Position numbers and translations under genes: made by a program. DNA of 64,000 nt from Arenimonas oryziterrae DSM 21050 = YC6267 (lineage in GTDB: Bacteria > Pseudomonadota > Gammaproteobacteria > Xanthomonadales > Xanthomonadaceae). Positions 19,933 to 31,108 of this stretch are shown one piece after another. The notes below the pieces were generated by a model. The model searched no databases. It saw only the letters and a program-made list of their open reading frames with translations, and had not been told where the DNA came from. The DNA is taken from assembly GCF_000420545.1 (NCBI RefSeq), contig NZ_ATVD01000001.1:310001-374000 (forward strand), in the 5' to 3' direction. The number at the start of each line of letters is the position of its first letter. Positions within the stretch are counted from its first letter, which is position 1.

Positions 19933-19933
19933 G

Positions 19934-19952
19934 TTAGTAGTAATACTACTAA
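19934..19952. promoter_or_regulatory. LexA operator (SOS box), xanthomonad type
   Basis: A perfect 19-bp palindrome TTAGTAGTAATACTACTAA, identical to the known Xanthomonas lexA operator type (TTAGN6TACTA). It is separated from the lexA start codon by one base. LexA bound here would cover the start codon region and block initiation by polymerase. Confidence 0.93.
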
Positions 19953-19977
19953 CGACCCCGAACTGCAAGCCCTGCCT

Positions 19978-20868
19978 TCAATCGGGCAGGTCCAGCAGGG
20001 CGCGCCGATGGCTTGCCCGGTGCAGGAGCAGGAAACGCGCCGGCTCGTAATGGTTTTCGGCGGTGAAGGGCTCGGCAAAGTGCCCGCCCGCGAGGTCGGA
20101 GCGCACGAAGAACGCGTTGACCCCGTTGAAATCGCAGCCCACCAGGCGGTAGCCGAGCTCGGCCCCCAACGTCTCGAAGGCTTTCAGGCTCGCTCCGTAG
20201 TTCTGGCTGCCGTCCCAAACCCGATCCTTGTCGTAGCGCACCCGCCAGTCAACATCAGAAGGAATCGCAGCGTTGTACTCGACCACAACCACGCGCGGCC
20301 GATAGGTCCGCAACCCTTCCCAGACGAACAGCGTGTTCTGGTCGACATCCAGCGACAGCAGATCGAATTCCTGCGGCACCGCCATCTCCGCAAGGATGCC
20401 GCCGACATTCTCGCGATCGACGAAGCGCACCCGCCATTGCAAGCGATCCTCGCGCCCGGCCAAGGCCGGAGCGACGACGTCGACGAAGCGACCGTCGCCG
20501 TCGATCCAATAACCTCGCCATCCTTGCGCGAGCAGGAACGCACTGTTGTTTTCCAACCCATCGCCAACGCCGATCTCGACGAAGACGCGACTCTCCCGGC
20601 CGATCCGACGAAAGATTTCGTTGATCATGCCGTCCTCGCCGTTCTGCGAGTTCACGCTCACGCCGTATTTCGACAGTCGCTTGGGATCGGCCTGGCGCGG
20701 ATCGGCGGCGAGCAACTGCTCGTAGGTCTGGTAGGCGAGACCATTGCTCAGCAAACCGCCGATGCGGGTGATTTCCTGCTGCAACGCTTTCGATTCACGC
20801 ACGCCGGGCAGGCGCCGGTAGAAATCGTGGTACGCGCGCTTCCAAGCTTGCTGAAGCTTCCTGATCAC
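19978..20868 (-). CDS. FkbM-family methyltransferase-like protein
   Basis: A putative SAM-dependent methyltransferase of unknown substrate. It has 296 residues from a GTG that follows a strong GGGAGG site at seven bases. The core holds an SAM-binding-like strand and loop VFVEIGVGDGLENNSAFLLAQGWRGYW (split here by position: about 95-121). An acidic strand EFDLLSLDVDQNT and VVVEYNAAIPS follow, the arrangement of FkbM-like proteins of polysaccharide loci. An N-terminal helical region (about 1-60) is unassigned. It is unusual between pncC and lexA, where these genes normally adjoin more directly. Base composition looks like its neighbours. Confidence 0.72.
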   Translation of the reverse strand: MIRKLQQAWKRAYHDFYRRLPGVRESKALQQEITRIGGLLSNGLAYQTYEQLLAADPRQADPKRLSKYGVSVNSQNGEDGMINEIFRRIGRESRVFVEIGVGDGLENNSAFLLAQGWRGYWIDGDGRFVDVVAPALAGREDRLQWRVRFVDRENVGGILAEMAVPQEFDLLSLDVDQNTLFVWEGLRTYRPRVVVVEYNAAIPSDVDWRVRYDKDRVWDGSQNYGASLKAFETLGAELGYRLVGCDFNGVNAFFVRSDLAGGHFAEPFTAENHYEPARFLLLHRASHRRALLDLPD

Positions 20869-20909
20869 GATGTGGCCTCCCGGTTGATCTGCCGCCGATG
20901 CAGGTTGGT

Positions 20910-21413
20910 TCACCGCGCCATCAACGGACCCAGCAATCCTTCGAGTGCCTTCAGCACCGTTTGCCGGCGCACCGCTTCGCGGTCGCCTTCGAAATGATAG
21001 ACCTCCGCCAACGGATAGCCACCGCGGCGTTTCCACCCGATCCAGACCGTTCCGACAGGCTTGTCGGGCATGCCGCCGCCCGGACCGGCGATACCGGTCA
21101 CGGCCACGGCCACGCTTGCACCCGAGGTGACCAAGGCGCCGGAAACCATCTCCAGCACGGTTTCCCGACTCACGGCACCGTGCTGAGTCAGCGTTTCCGG
21201 CCGGACGCCCAACAGCGCCTGCTTGGCTTCGTAGCTGTAGGCAGCCATGCCGCAGTCGAACCAGTCCGAGCAGCCCGGGATGTCGGTGATCATCTTGGCG
21301 ATCCATCCGCCCGTGCAACTCTCGGCCGTGCACAGCATCTGCCGGTTGGCGCGCAGCACGACGCCCACCTCTTCCGCGAGGCGATGCAGGGTGAGATCGT
21401 CGTATTGGCTCAT
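20910..21413 (-). CDS. pncC: Nicotinamide-nucleotide amidase (CinA C-terminal domain family)
   Basis: Converts NMN to nicotinate mononucleotide in pyridine-nucleotide recycling. It has 167 residues and only the amidase domain, without the N-terminal COG1058 domain of long CinA proteins. Characteristic motifs are [16 protein letters not shown] (about 28-43, with the nucleophile in ESCTGG) and [23 protein letters not shown]. It is divergent from mutS with a 61-bp gap. The pncC-recA association is widespread; here lexA and an FkbM gene intervene. Confidence 0.93.
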   Translation of the reverse strand: MSQYDDLTLHRLAEEVGVVLRANRQMLCTAESCTGGWIAKMITDIPGCSDWFDCGMAAYSYEAKQALLGVRPETLTQHGAVSRETVLEMVSGALVTSGASVAVAVTGIAGPGGGMPDKPVGTVWIGWKRRGGYPLAEVYHFEGDREAVRRQTVLKALEGLLGPLMAR

Positions 21414-21474
21414 GGGGCTGCGGTCCGGACGGAGTTGGCGGGTAGACTATAGGGCCGTCTCGCCGCCTGTCACG

Positions 21475-24045
<2,571 letters not shown>

Positions 24046-24143
24046 CGGCCGCTCGCGGACGGGCGACCGCCGCCGCCCTCGGTCATTCGCGGACGCCGAT
24101 CTCCATGCTACCGTGATCGTCCCCACCGAAGCGGGAGTGGACC

Positions 24144-24800
24144 ATGAGCAGCGACGATCTCATCAGTCAGGTACTGGGCGCGATCGGCCCGGACGCAGTG
24201 CAATCGATTGCCGGCCAGATCGGCGCGCCTCCAGGTCAAACCGCAGATGCCGTTCAGATGGCCTTACCGCTGATTCTCGGCGCGCTGGGCAAGAACGCCA
24301 GTCAGCCGGGCGGCGCTGAAGCGATCCATGCGGCGGTGCAAAACGATCACAGCGGACTCGACATCGGCAGCGTCCTGGGCAGCGTGCTCGGCGGTGGCGG
24401 CGATGGCGCGGCGATCCTCGGTCATGTCCTGGGGGCGCGACAGAACACCGCGGCTTCCGGCGTCAGCCAGGCGTCGGGACTCGGCCAGGCTCAGGTGATG
24501 CAACTCATGGCGATGCTCGCGCCGATCGTGATGGCCTATCTGGGCAATCGCACGCAACACGAAGGTCTCGGCGCGCAGGCCCTCGGCGGCTTGCTGGGCC
24601 GCCAGCATCAGCAGATTTCCAGCGGTGGCGGCGGCCTGGGCGGCACGATCCTCAATGCCGTGCTGGACAAGGATGGCGACGGCGACGTGGATTTTTCCGA
24701 CATTCTCGCCGCGGCGCAGGGATCGACTGGGACTTCACAATCAACGCAGCCGCAGAGCGGCCTGGGCGGATTGCTCGGCTCGATCTTCGGCAAGAACTGA
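24144..24800 (+). CDS. DUF937 domain protein with an EF-hand-like calcium loop
   Basis: Unknown function. The 218-residue protein is Gly/Gln/Ala-rich and lacks a signal peptide. The DUF937-like repeats of helices are seen in DDLISQVLGAIGPDAVQSIAGQIG and ALPLILGALGKNA. A long low-complexity glycine linker follows. Near the C-terminus, LDKDGDGDVDFSDIL is a textbook EF-hand/dockerin loop with Asp at positions 1, 3, 5 and 9, so calcium binding is plausible. The final GLGGLLGSIFGKN is also a family trait. A GGAG site precedes the ATG. It stands alone between mutS and the convergent hslR. Confidence 0.8.
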   Translation: MSSDDLISQVLGAIGPDAVQSIAGQIGAPPGQTADAVQMALPLILGALGKNASQPGGAEAIHAAVQNDHSGLDIGSVLGSVLGGGGDGAAILGHVLGARQNTAASGVSQASGLGQAQVMQLMAMLAPIVMAYLGNRTQHEGLGAQALGGLLGRQHQQISSGGGGLGGTILNAVLDKDGDGDVDFSDILAAAQGSTGTSQSTQPQSGLGGLLGSIFGKN

Positions 24801-24851
24801 CAGCGCGTATTTCATCGAAGCCGCGACAGCAGGGTCTCGTCTTCCATCGGA

Positions 24852-25259
24852 CTACAGCGCGTCCAGATCGCCCAGCGCCTGGATCAATCGCCGTGCGCGC
24901 TTGTCCGGCTTGGTCGTGGGAGCGCGGTAACCGGTCGCTTCCATGCGTTTTTTCTCGCGCTCGGCGGCGCGGCGCTCGATGGATTCGGCGGTTTCGCGAT
25001 ACAGAGTTTGTGCAACGACGGCCGATCCGCGCTTGTCGCTAAGCCCGAGCACGTCGACTTCAAAGACTTCATCGCCGCGGCGCACGCGCAATGCATCGCC
25101 GATGCGCACGCCGCGCGAGGGTTTGACCGGCTGCCCACCGACCTCGACCTTGGACGATTCGATCGCCTGTTTGGCCAGCGAACGCGTCTTGAAAAAACGC
25201 GCCGCCCACAGCCACAGGTCGAGGCGAATCGTATCTGCGGCGGCAACGGGTTTATTCAT
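24852..25259 (-). CDS. hslR: Heat-shock protein 15 (S4-domain RNA-binding protein)
   Basis: Binds free 50S subunits that carry peptidyl-tRNA and helps recycle stalled ribosomes. It has 135 residues. The S4 fold spans about 12-70 (IRLDLWLWAARFFKTRSLAKQAIESSKVEVGGQPVKPSRGVRIGD in segments). A basic C-terminal tail ends in KPDKRARRLIQAL, as in HslR. It lies after the rplS operon on the same strand, separated by a hairpin. No sigma32 promoter is obvious. Confidence 0.88.
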   Translation of the reverse strand: MNKPVAAADTIRLDLWLWAARFFKTRSLAKQAIESSKVEVGGQPVKPSRGVRIGDALRVRRGDEVFEVDVLGLSDKRGSAVVAQTLYRETAESIERRAAEREKKRMEATGYRAPTTKPDKRARRLIQALGDLDAL

Positions 25260-25272
25260 GTCCGGAAAGCAG

Positions 25273-25296
25273 AACGGCCACCCGAAGGTGGCCGTT
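25273..25296 (-). terminator. Hairpin after rplS (probable terminator)
   Basis: A 10-bp stem AACGGCCACC / GGTGGCCGTT with a TTCG loop on the minus strand, followed by a weak T-rich tract (TCTGCTTTCC). It probably limits transcription from the rpsP-rplS operon into hslR. Its core matches the tRNA-Ser terminator. Confidence 0.65.
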
Positions 25297-25316
25297 GCGC
25301 TGGATCCTCGGTGGCC

Positions 25317-25679
25317 TTAGTCGGCCGAACGGGCGCCCAGGTCTTCCTTGATGCGAGCCTTCTTGCCTTCCAGATCGCGCAGGTAGTACAGCTTGCCGGC
25401 GCGGACCTTGCCGCGGCGCTTCACCGACACGGAGTCGATGACCTGGCTGTGGGTCTGGAAAACGCGCTCGACGCCGAAACCGTGCGAGATCTTGCGGACG
25501 GTGAAGGCCGAGTTCAGGCCGGCGTTCTTGATCGCGATGACCACGCCTTCATAGGCCTGGACGCGCTCACGGTTGCCTTCCTTGACCTTGACGTTCACGA
25601 CGACGGTATCGCCCGGGCCGAAATCCGGCAGCGTGCGGGTGATCTGGTCGGCTTCGAATTGCTGGAGGAGCTTGTTCAT
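25317..25679 (-). CDS. rplS: 50S ribosomal protein L19
   Basis: A ribosomal protein at the 30S-50S interface. It has 120 residues from [12 protein letters not shown]. Family segments are [44 protein letters not shown] and the closing [17 protein letters not shown]. It is the last gene of rpsP-rimM-trmD-rplS. The 105-bp gap after trmD is larger than the other spacings. A longer in-frame start at 25742 lacks family similarity. Confidence 0.98.
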   Translation of the reverse strand: MNKLLQQFEADQITRTLPDFGPGDTVVVNVKVKEGNRERVQAYEGVVIAIKNAGLNSAFTVRKISHGFGVERVFQTHSQVIDSVSVKRRGKVRAGKLYYLRDLEGKKARIKEDLGARSAD

Positions 25680-25784
25680 GGTTGCACCGGTTCTGATCGT
25701 TTTGATCTGTAGTTCTTGGGGCCGCCCGGGCTGGTGAACCACGGGGGTAAGCCGCGCATTATAGACAGCGAAGCTGCTGATTGC

Positions 25785-26549
25785 CTAGGGGTTTTCGGCT
25801 TTTTTTGCCTGGGCCTGCCATTCGGCCTGGAATTCGGCCAGCAAGGCGGCGTCTTTCTTGTCCAGGACACGGCCTTCCAGCAGGTCCGGACGGCGCAGCC
25901 AGGTCCGGCCCAGGCTCTGCTGGCGGCGCCAGCGGGCGATTTTGGCGTGGTCGCCGGACAACAGGACCGCCGGCACGCCTTCCGTTCCGAGCGACTCGGA
26001 CCGGGTGTAGTGCGGGCAGTCGAGCAGGCCGTCCTCGAAACTGTCCTGCTCGGCGGACTCGGCGTCGTTCAGCGCCCCCGCCTGCAGGCGCCCGACGGCA
26101 TCGATGACTACGGCCGCGGCCAGTTCGCCGCCCGACAACACGTAGTCGCCAATCGACAATTCCTCGTCGATCTCCTTTTCGATGAAGCGCTCGTCCAGTC
26201 CTTCGTAGCGACCGCAGACCATGACTAGCCGCGGCAGCGCCGCCAGCTCTCGCGCCTTGGCCTGCGTCAGCGGCTTGCCTTGCGGACTGAGATAAATCAC
26301 CCGCGCAGGCAGCGCCGAGGCCGCTCGCGCCGCCGCGAGGCAGGCCGACAACGGCTCCGGCAACATGACCATGCCGGGACCGCCGCCGAACGGACGATCG
26401 TCGACGCGGCGGTAGTTGTCGGTGGCGAAATCCCGCGGATTCCAGGGCTCGACCGTGAGCAGCCCGCGCTCCACGGCACGGCCGACCACGCCAACCTGGG
26501 CGCATTGGCGGATGAAATCGGGGAACAGGCTCAGGACATCGATCCGCAT
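25785..26549 (-). CDS. trmD: tRNA (guanine37-N1)-methyltransferase
   Basis: Makes m1G37 next to the anticodon and so prevents +1 frameshifts. It has 254 residues. The SPOUT trefoil-knot region shows [35 protein letters not shown] in segments (about 108-142). The start is [12 protein letters not shown]. The [20 protein letters not shown] segment is conserved. The ATG overlaps the rimM stop as TGATG, so the two are coupled. An in-frame ATG six codons upstream is less likely. Confidence 0.98.
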   Translation of the reverse strand: MRIDVLSLFPDFIRQCAQVGVVGRAVERGLLTVEPWNPRDFATDNYRRVDDRPFGGGPGMVMLPEPLSACLAAARAASALPARVIYLSPQGKPLTQAKARELAALPRLVMVCGRYEGLDERFIEKEIDEELSIGDYVLSGGELAAAVVIDAVGRLQAGALNDAESAEQDSFEDGLLDCPHYTRSESLGTEGVPAVLLSGDHAKIARWRRQQSLGRTWLRRPDLLEGRVLDKKDAALLAEFQAEWQAQAKKAENP

Positions 26550-27055
26550 CAGAAATCCGGATCCCAATCGACCGTGATCCGGCCGGCGTCGAAATCGACG
26601 TCGAGAATGTATTGCTCGTTGATGAAGGGAATCAGGCGTTCGCGGTCGCCGGCGACAGCCATCACGTCGTTGGCGCCGGTTTCGAAGAGATAGGCCACCT
26701 TGCCCAGCTCCACGCCTTCACGGGTGACCACCGTGAGACCTTCCAGGTCGACCCAGTAGTACTCGCCGGGCTTGGGCGGCGGCAGCAGGCGGCGCGCTAC
26801 CCAGACTTCGGCCCCGGCCAGCGCTTCGGCGGCATCGCGGTCGCTGCAGTCGGCGAAGGTGACGACCATGCCCTTGTTGGTCTCGCGACCACGCACCTTG
26901 TCCAGCTCGCGCTCGACGCCATTGTGGATCAGGGTCCAGGGCTGGTACTTCATCACCGTCGATACCGGATCGGTGAAGCTGTGCAATTTCAGTTCGCCAC
27001 GAACGCCAAAAGCGCCGAGGACCCTGCCCAGCAGGATTCGGCGCTCTTGCGTCAT
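26549..27055 (-). CDS. rimM: 16S rRNA processing protein RimM
   Basis: Assists maturation of the 30S head near S19. It has 168 residues: an N-terminal RimM domain ([23 protein letters not shown]) and a C-terminal PRC barrel ([47 protein letters not shown] split across strands). It lies 37 bp after rpsP and overlaps trmD by one base. Confidence 0.96.
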   Translation of the reverse strand: MTQERRILLGRVLGAFGVRGELKLHSFTDPVSTVMKYQPWTLIHNGVERELDKVRGRETNKGMVVTFADCSDRDAAEALAGAEVWVARRLLPPPKPGEYYWVDLEGLTVVTREGVELGKVAYLFETGANDVMAVAGDRERLIPFINEQYILDVDFDAGRITVDWDPDF

Positions 27056-27092
27056 CGGCGTGGTCCTCGCGTCAGCGTCGCGAGGCGATGGC

Positions 27093-27347
27093 TCAGGCCG
27101 AAGCCTGGCCAGCGGTTTCCTTGAGCAGCATGCGGACCTTGTCGGTCAGCTGCGCGCCCTGGGAAACCCAGTGGTTCACGCGCTCGGCATTGAGCTCGAC
27201 GCGCTTTTCATTGCCCTGCGCAACCGGGTTGTAGAAGCCCAGGCGCTCAAGCGAACGGCCATCGCGCTTGTTGCGATGATCGGTTGCGACGATGTGGTAG
27301 AAGGGGCGCTTCTTGGCGCCGCCACGGGTCAGGCGAATCTTGACCAT
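27093..27347 (-). CDS. rpsP: 30S ribosomal protein S16
   Basis: A small 30S protein needed for subunit assembly. It has 84 residues, with the standard start [20 protein letters not shown] and the [19 protein letters not shown] signature. It is the first gene of the operon rpsP-rimM-trmD-rplS and has its own predicted promoter with a perfect TATAAT box. Confidence 0.98.
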   Translation of the reverse strand: MVKIRLTRGGAKKRPFYHIVATDHRNKRDGRSLERLGFYNPVAQGNEKRVELNAERVNHWVSQGAQLTDKVRMLLKETAGQASA

Positions 27348-27405
27348 TTCGGTGTGCTCTATTTTCTGGTGGAAGCCGGTGCCGAAGGCGGCCGGGGAGC
27401 CGGTG

Positions 27406-27434
27406 ATTATAGCGGCTTCAATGGGTTAGGGAAA
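27406..27434 (-). promoter_or_regulatory. Putative promoter of the rpsP operon
   Basis: Minus strand: a perfect TATAAT at 27411-27406, a 17-bp spacer and a weak -35 TTTCCC. The predicted leader is about 50 nt and holds a short GC hairpin before rpsP. Confidence 0.6.
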
Positions 27435-27508
27435 CCCTGGCCAGTCTCCGCCGTCTCGGGACCCCGAAACAGGCTCCGGAGCAAGGCCCGCAGGCCCGGA
27501 AACCGCCC

Positions 27509-28882
27509 TTAGCGCCGGAAACCGCCCGGGAAGCCGCCGCCGCCCATCAGTCCCTTCATGTTCTTGAGCATGCCCTTCATACCGCCCTGGGACAGCTTGC
27601 GCATCATCGATTCCATCTGGTCGTACTGCTTGACCAGCTTGTTGACCTCGGCGGGCGTGGTGCCGGCACCCTTGGCGATGCGGGCGCGCCGCGAGCCGTT
27701 CAGCAGGGCCGGATTGCGACGCTCCTTCTTGGTCATCGAATTGATGATCGCGACCATGCGCGGCACTTCCTTGCCGGTGACCTGACCTTTCACGTGGTCG
27801 GGGATCTGCCCCATGCCCGGCAGCTTGTCCATGAGCCCGGCGATGCCGCCCATGTTCTGCATCTGCTCGAGCTGGTCGCGCATGTCGTTGAGGTCGAACT
27901 TCTTGCCCTTGGCGACCTTCTCGGCGAATTTCGCCGCCTTGTCCTGGTCAACCTGCGATTGCACTTGCTCGACCAGGGACAGTACATCGCCCATGTCGAG
28001 AATGCGGCTCGCCGCGCGATCGGGATGGAACACGTCCAGTCCGTCGGGTTTTTCGCCGACACCGGTGAACTTGATCGGCTGGCCGGTGATGTAGCGCACC
28101 GACAACGCCGCGCCACCGCGCGCATCGCCATCGGTCTTGGTCAACACGACGCCGGTCAGCGGCAGCGCTTCGCTGAAGGCCTTGGCGGTATTGGCCGCAT
28201 CCTGGCCGGTCATCGCGTCGACGACGAACAGGGTTTCGGTTGGATGGATCGCGGCATGCAATGCCTTGATCTCGGCCATCATCGCTTCGTCGATCGCGAG
28301 GCGGCCGGCGGTATCGACGATCAGCACGTCGACGAAACTCTTTTTCGCGTCGTCGATCGCGGCGCGGACGATTGCCACCGGATCCTGCCCGGCGTCGCTC
28401 GGGAAAAAGAGCACGTCGACCTGCTTGGCAAGCGTCTGCAGTTGCTGGATCGCAGCCGGTCGGTAGACGTCGCAGCTCACCACCATGACTTTCTTCTTGC
28501 GCTTTTCCTTGAGGTGCTTGGCGAGCTTGCCGACGGTCGTCGTCTTGCCCGCGCCCTGCAGGCCGGCCATCAGGATGATCGCAGGCGTGGGCACGTTGAG
28601 ATTGAGATCGCTGGCCTGCGACCCCATGACCGCCGCCATCTCGTCGTGCACGATCTTGATGAGCGCCTGGCCGGGCGTCAGGCTTTGCAGCACTTCCTGA
28701 CCAATCGCGCGCGCCTTGATGCGCTCGATGAGCGCGACCACGACCGGCAACGCGACATCGGCTTCCAGCAGCGCGATACGCACTTCGCGCAAGCTCTCGC
28801 GGATGTTGTCTTCGCTCAGGCGGCCACGGCCGCGCAGGCGTTGCAGGGTGCCGGAAAGGCGCTGGGTCAGCGACTCGAACAT
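27509..28882 (-). CDS. ffh: Signal recognition particle protein Ffh
   Basis: The protein part of SRP; with 4.5S RNA it targets membrane proteins to FtsY. It has 457 residues. The N domain begins MFESLTQRLSGTLQRLRGRG. The GTPase G1 is GLQGAGKTTT, and G3/G4 are seen in DTAGRL and TKTDGDARGG. The methionine-rich M domain closes with MESMMRKLSQGGMKGMLKNM and a Gly-rich tail. It is divergent from the ypjD-like gene, the same pair as in E. coli. Confidence 0.98.
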   Translation of the reverse strand: MFESLTQRLSGTLQRLRGRGRLSEDNIRESLREVRIALLEADVALPVVVALIERIKARAIGQEVLQSLTPGQALIKIVHDEMAAVMGSQASDLNLNVPTPAIILMAGLQGAGKTTTVGKLAKHLKEKRKKKVMVVSCDVYRPAAIQQLQTLAKQVDVLFFPSDAGQDPVAIVRAAIDDAKKSFVDVLIVDTAGRLAIDEAMMAEIKALHAAIHPTETLFVVDAMTGQDAANTAKAFSEALPLTGVVLTKTDGDARGGAALSVRYITGQPIKFTGVGEKPDGLDVFHPDRAASRILDMGDVLSLVEQVQSQVDQDKAAKFAEKVAKGKKFDLNDMRDQLEQMQNMGGIAGLMDKLPGMGQIPDHVKGQVTGKEVPRMVAIINSMTKKERRNPALLNGSRRARIAKGAGTTPAEVNKLVKQYDQMESMMRKLSQGGMKGMLKNMKGLMGGGGFPGGFRR

Positions 28883-28990
28883 GGGATTTCAGGCCGGAAA
28901 GCAGGGGCGTGAAGTATAACGCGGCGGGCCGGCGACACTCTCCAGTCGAGAACGGTTCGCAACAACACGGCGATATGCCAAACTCCGGCC

Positions 28991-29785
28991 ATGCTCGATT
29001 CCCTCATCCCCGTCGCCGCCGCCCTCGCCTATCTGCTCGCGGCCGGTGCGCTGATGCGCAGCTTGCGCAAGGACGAAGGCCATGCCCGCGGCCTGCTCTG
29101 GCTGGTCCTGCCGGCCATCGCACTGCACACCGCCGCCCATGGACTGGGCTGGAACCGCCTCAACGGGCCGGACCTGCATTTCTTCGCCGCGCTGTCGCTG
29201 GTGGGACTGGGCATGGCGGCCCTGAGCACGATCGCGGCGACCTCGCAGCGACTCGAGGCCCTGCGCGTGCTGGTGTATCCGCTCGCGGCATTCTTTCTGC
29301 TGCTTTATCACTTCGCCGGACACGGCAAAGCCAGCACCCTGGACTGGCAATTGCAGTTGCACGCCTGGCTTGCCCTGCTTGCCTATGCCTCCCTGGCGAT
29401 CGCGGCATTGCTGGCGGTGATGCTTTGGTTTCAGGACAAGGCATTGCGGCAGCGACAGGTTCGCGGCTGGCTGACCGCCCTGCCGCCGCTGACGCAACTG
29501 GAAACCCTGCTGTTCCGCTCACTGAGCGCCAGTTTCGTCGTGCTCACGCTAGCCCTGATCACGGGCGTGGTTTTTGTCGAGAACCTGCTCGACCAGCATC
29601 TGGTGCACAAGACGGTGTTGTCGGTGCTGAGCTGGATCGTGCTCGCGGTGCTGCTGTTCGGCCGCTGGCGGTTCGGCTGGCGCGGCCCGCGCGCGGTGAA
29701 GCTCACGCTGACGGCCATGGCGCTGTTGCTTCTGGCGTTCTTCGGCAGCGCGTTCGTGCGCGAGCTAATCCTCCATCGGGTCTGA
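28991..29785 (+). CDS. ypjD: YpjD/CcsA-type inner-membrane protein (cytochrome c assembly family)
   Basis: The protein has 264 residues and about eight predicted membrane segments (roughly 5-22, 34-53, 62-82, 91-108, 122-144, 177-194, 210-228, 237-257). It belongs to the CcsA/CcmC-like family, and His residues in LLYHFAGHGKAS and LQLHAWLALLAY could contact heme. The Trp-rich WWD motif of true heme handlers is not seen, so a direct role in cytochrome c maturation is unproven. The gene is divergent from ffh, as ypjD is in E. coli, where it is linked to divalent-cation homeostasis. Confidence 0.85.
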   Translation: MLDSLIPVAAALAYLLAAGALMRSLRKDEGHARGLLWLVLPAIALHTAAHGLGWNRLNGPDLHFFAALSLVGLGMAALSTIAATSQRLEALRVLVYPLAAFFLLLYHFAGHGKASTLDWQLQLHAWLALLAYASLAIAALLAVMLWFQDKALRQRQVRGWLTALPPLTQLETLLFRSLSASFVVLTLALITGVVFVENLLDQHLVHKTVLSVLSWIVLAVLLFGRWRFGWRGPRAVKLTLTAMALLLLAFFGSAFVRELILHRV

Positions 29786-29896
29786 GCCGGCGCTCCGCGT
29801 CCGCAACGCCTAGGCGGTTCGGCCCAGGGACCAACGGACTATTCAAGTGCGCAGATGGCGTGGTTAGCCTTGCCGAACCTGATCCGGTTCACTGCC

Positions 29897-31108
29897 ATGC
29901 TGAAGTTTCTGCGCCGCCTCGCCCTTTCCGTCGTCGTCCTGTTGGGACTGGTCGTGCTTTGGGACGTGACCACGTATGACGCGCCCGCCTGGCAAGCAGA
30001 CTATCGCCGTCTCAAGACCGACATGGCGAGCGGCTACGCCAATCTCGACTGGATGGCCCAACACCGCAAGCTCGACATCCTTGCCCTCGACCGGCAGACG
30101 ACCGCTGCGATCGACGGCGCGCACTCGCGCGTGCGCGCGTTCCTGGCGATCCGTCGCTTCATCAAGGCGTTCAAGGATCCGCATTTCCGCATGCGCGTGG
30201 GCGACCGCCCGATCGTCGAAGCCGCGCCGGTTGTGACGCCGGCCGAGGGCGATGCCACCGAAGAAGAAGCCTTCGTCGACTCACCCGCCGGCGCCGATTG
30301 CACCGCAGCCGGCTACGAGGACGCCAACCACGCCTTCGTGTTTCCGTTTGCGCGACTGCCCGGATGGACGCCCGTGCGCGACGGCGACTTCCCGACCGCG
30401 CTGATCGGCGACATCGGCGTGCTGCGCATCGCGCAATTCGGCGAAGACAGCTATTTCGGCGCATGCGAAAAGGTCTTCAAGCCCGGCATCGGCGAATACG
30501 AACTCAAGCTAGCCGTGCGCGCTCTGCAACAGGAAAAACTCAAGCAGGCGATCGGCGAACTCAAGAGCAAGGGGGCCACGCGCCTGCTCATCGACATCTC
30601 CGGCAACGGTGGCGGCACCGAATGGGTGGACGAAGTCATTGCGCTGATGACCGACCATGCAATGTCGCGCGAAGACGCGCGCATGGTCGGCCCGGTCTGC
30701 GATCGCTCCGGCATCTGGCGTGGCGAGCCGGTATGCCAGGTTCTCCAGGACGCGCCCGAGCGCATCCAACTGCAGGGCACGGGCGTGTGGACGGGGCCAG
30801 TGCTCGTGCTCGCCGACCGTGGCACCGGTTCCGCGTCGGAATCCATGGTCGCGTGGCTGAAACTCAACCACGTTGCGACGATCATCGGCGAGCGCACGGC
30901 CGGTGCCGGCTGCGGCTACGTCAATGGCGGTACGCGCACGCAGTTCCGCGCAAGTCCATTCGACGTGATGATGTCCAATTGCGCGCGATTCCTCGACGAC
31001 GGGACCAACGAGGTCGAAGGCATCGCGCCGGACATCGAGATCCCGATGCATGTCGAAGACGCGACGCAGCAAGCCGCCGCCCTGGCAGCGGTGCTCGCGA
31101 AAAAATGA
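29897..31108 (+). CDS. S41-family peptidase, membrane-anchored
   Basis: A probable periplasmic serine protease of the C-terminal-processing (tail-specific) type. It has 403 residues from MLKFLRRLALSVVVLLGLVVLW, an uncleaved signal anchor. The S41 core shows LIDISGNGGGTEWVDEVI and VLVLADRGTGSASESMVAWL, in which the Ser of SASES is the likely nucleophile, then IIGERTAGAGCGYVNGG and the terminal GIAPDIEIPM. No PDZ domain is recognisable. An ATG fourteen codons upstream would put extra residues before the signal anchor and is less likely. Its stop codon touches that of convergent radA. Confidence 0.82.
   Translation: MLKFLRRLALSVVVLLGLVVLWDVTTYDAPAWQADYRRLKTDMASGYANLDWMAQHRKLDILALDRQTTAAIDGAHSRVRAFLAIRRFIKAFKDPHFRMRVGDRPIVEAAPVVTPAEGDATEEEAFVDSPAGADCTAAGYEDANHAFVFPFARLPGWTPVRDGDFPTALIGDIGVLRIAQFGEDSYFGACEKVFKPGIGEYELKLAVRALQQEKLKQAIGELKSKGATRLLIDISGNGGGTEWVDEVIALMTDHAMSREDARMVGPVCDRSGIWRGEPVCQVLQDAPERIQLQGTGVWTGPVLVLADRGTGSASESMVAWLKLNHVATIIGERTAGAGCGYVNGGTRTQFRASPFDVMMSNCARFLDDGTNEVEGIAPDIEIPMHVEDATQQAAALAAVLAKK

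Noticed and set aside
21414..21474. A -10-like TAGACT near the pncC-mutS gap
   Set aside because: No -35 at a proper distance; the similarity is by chance level.
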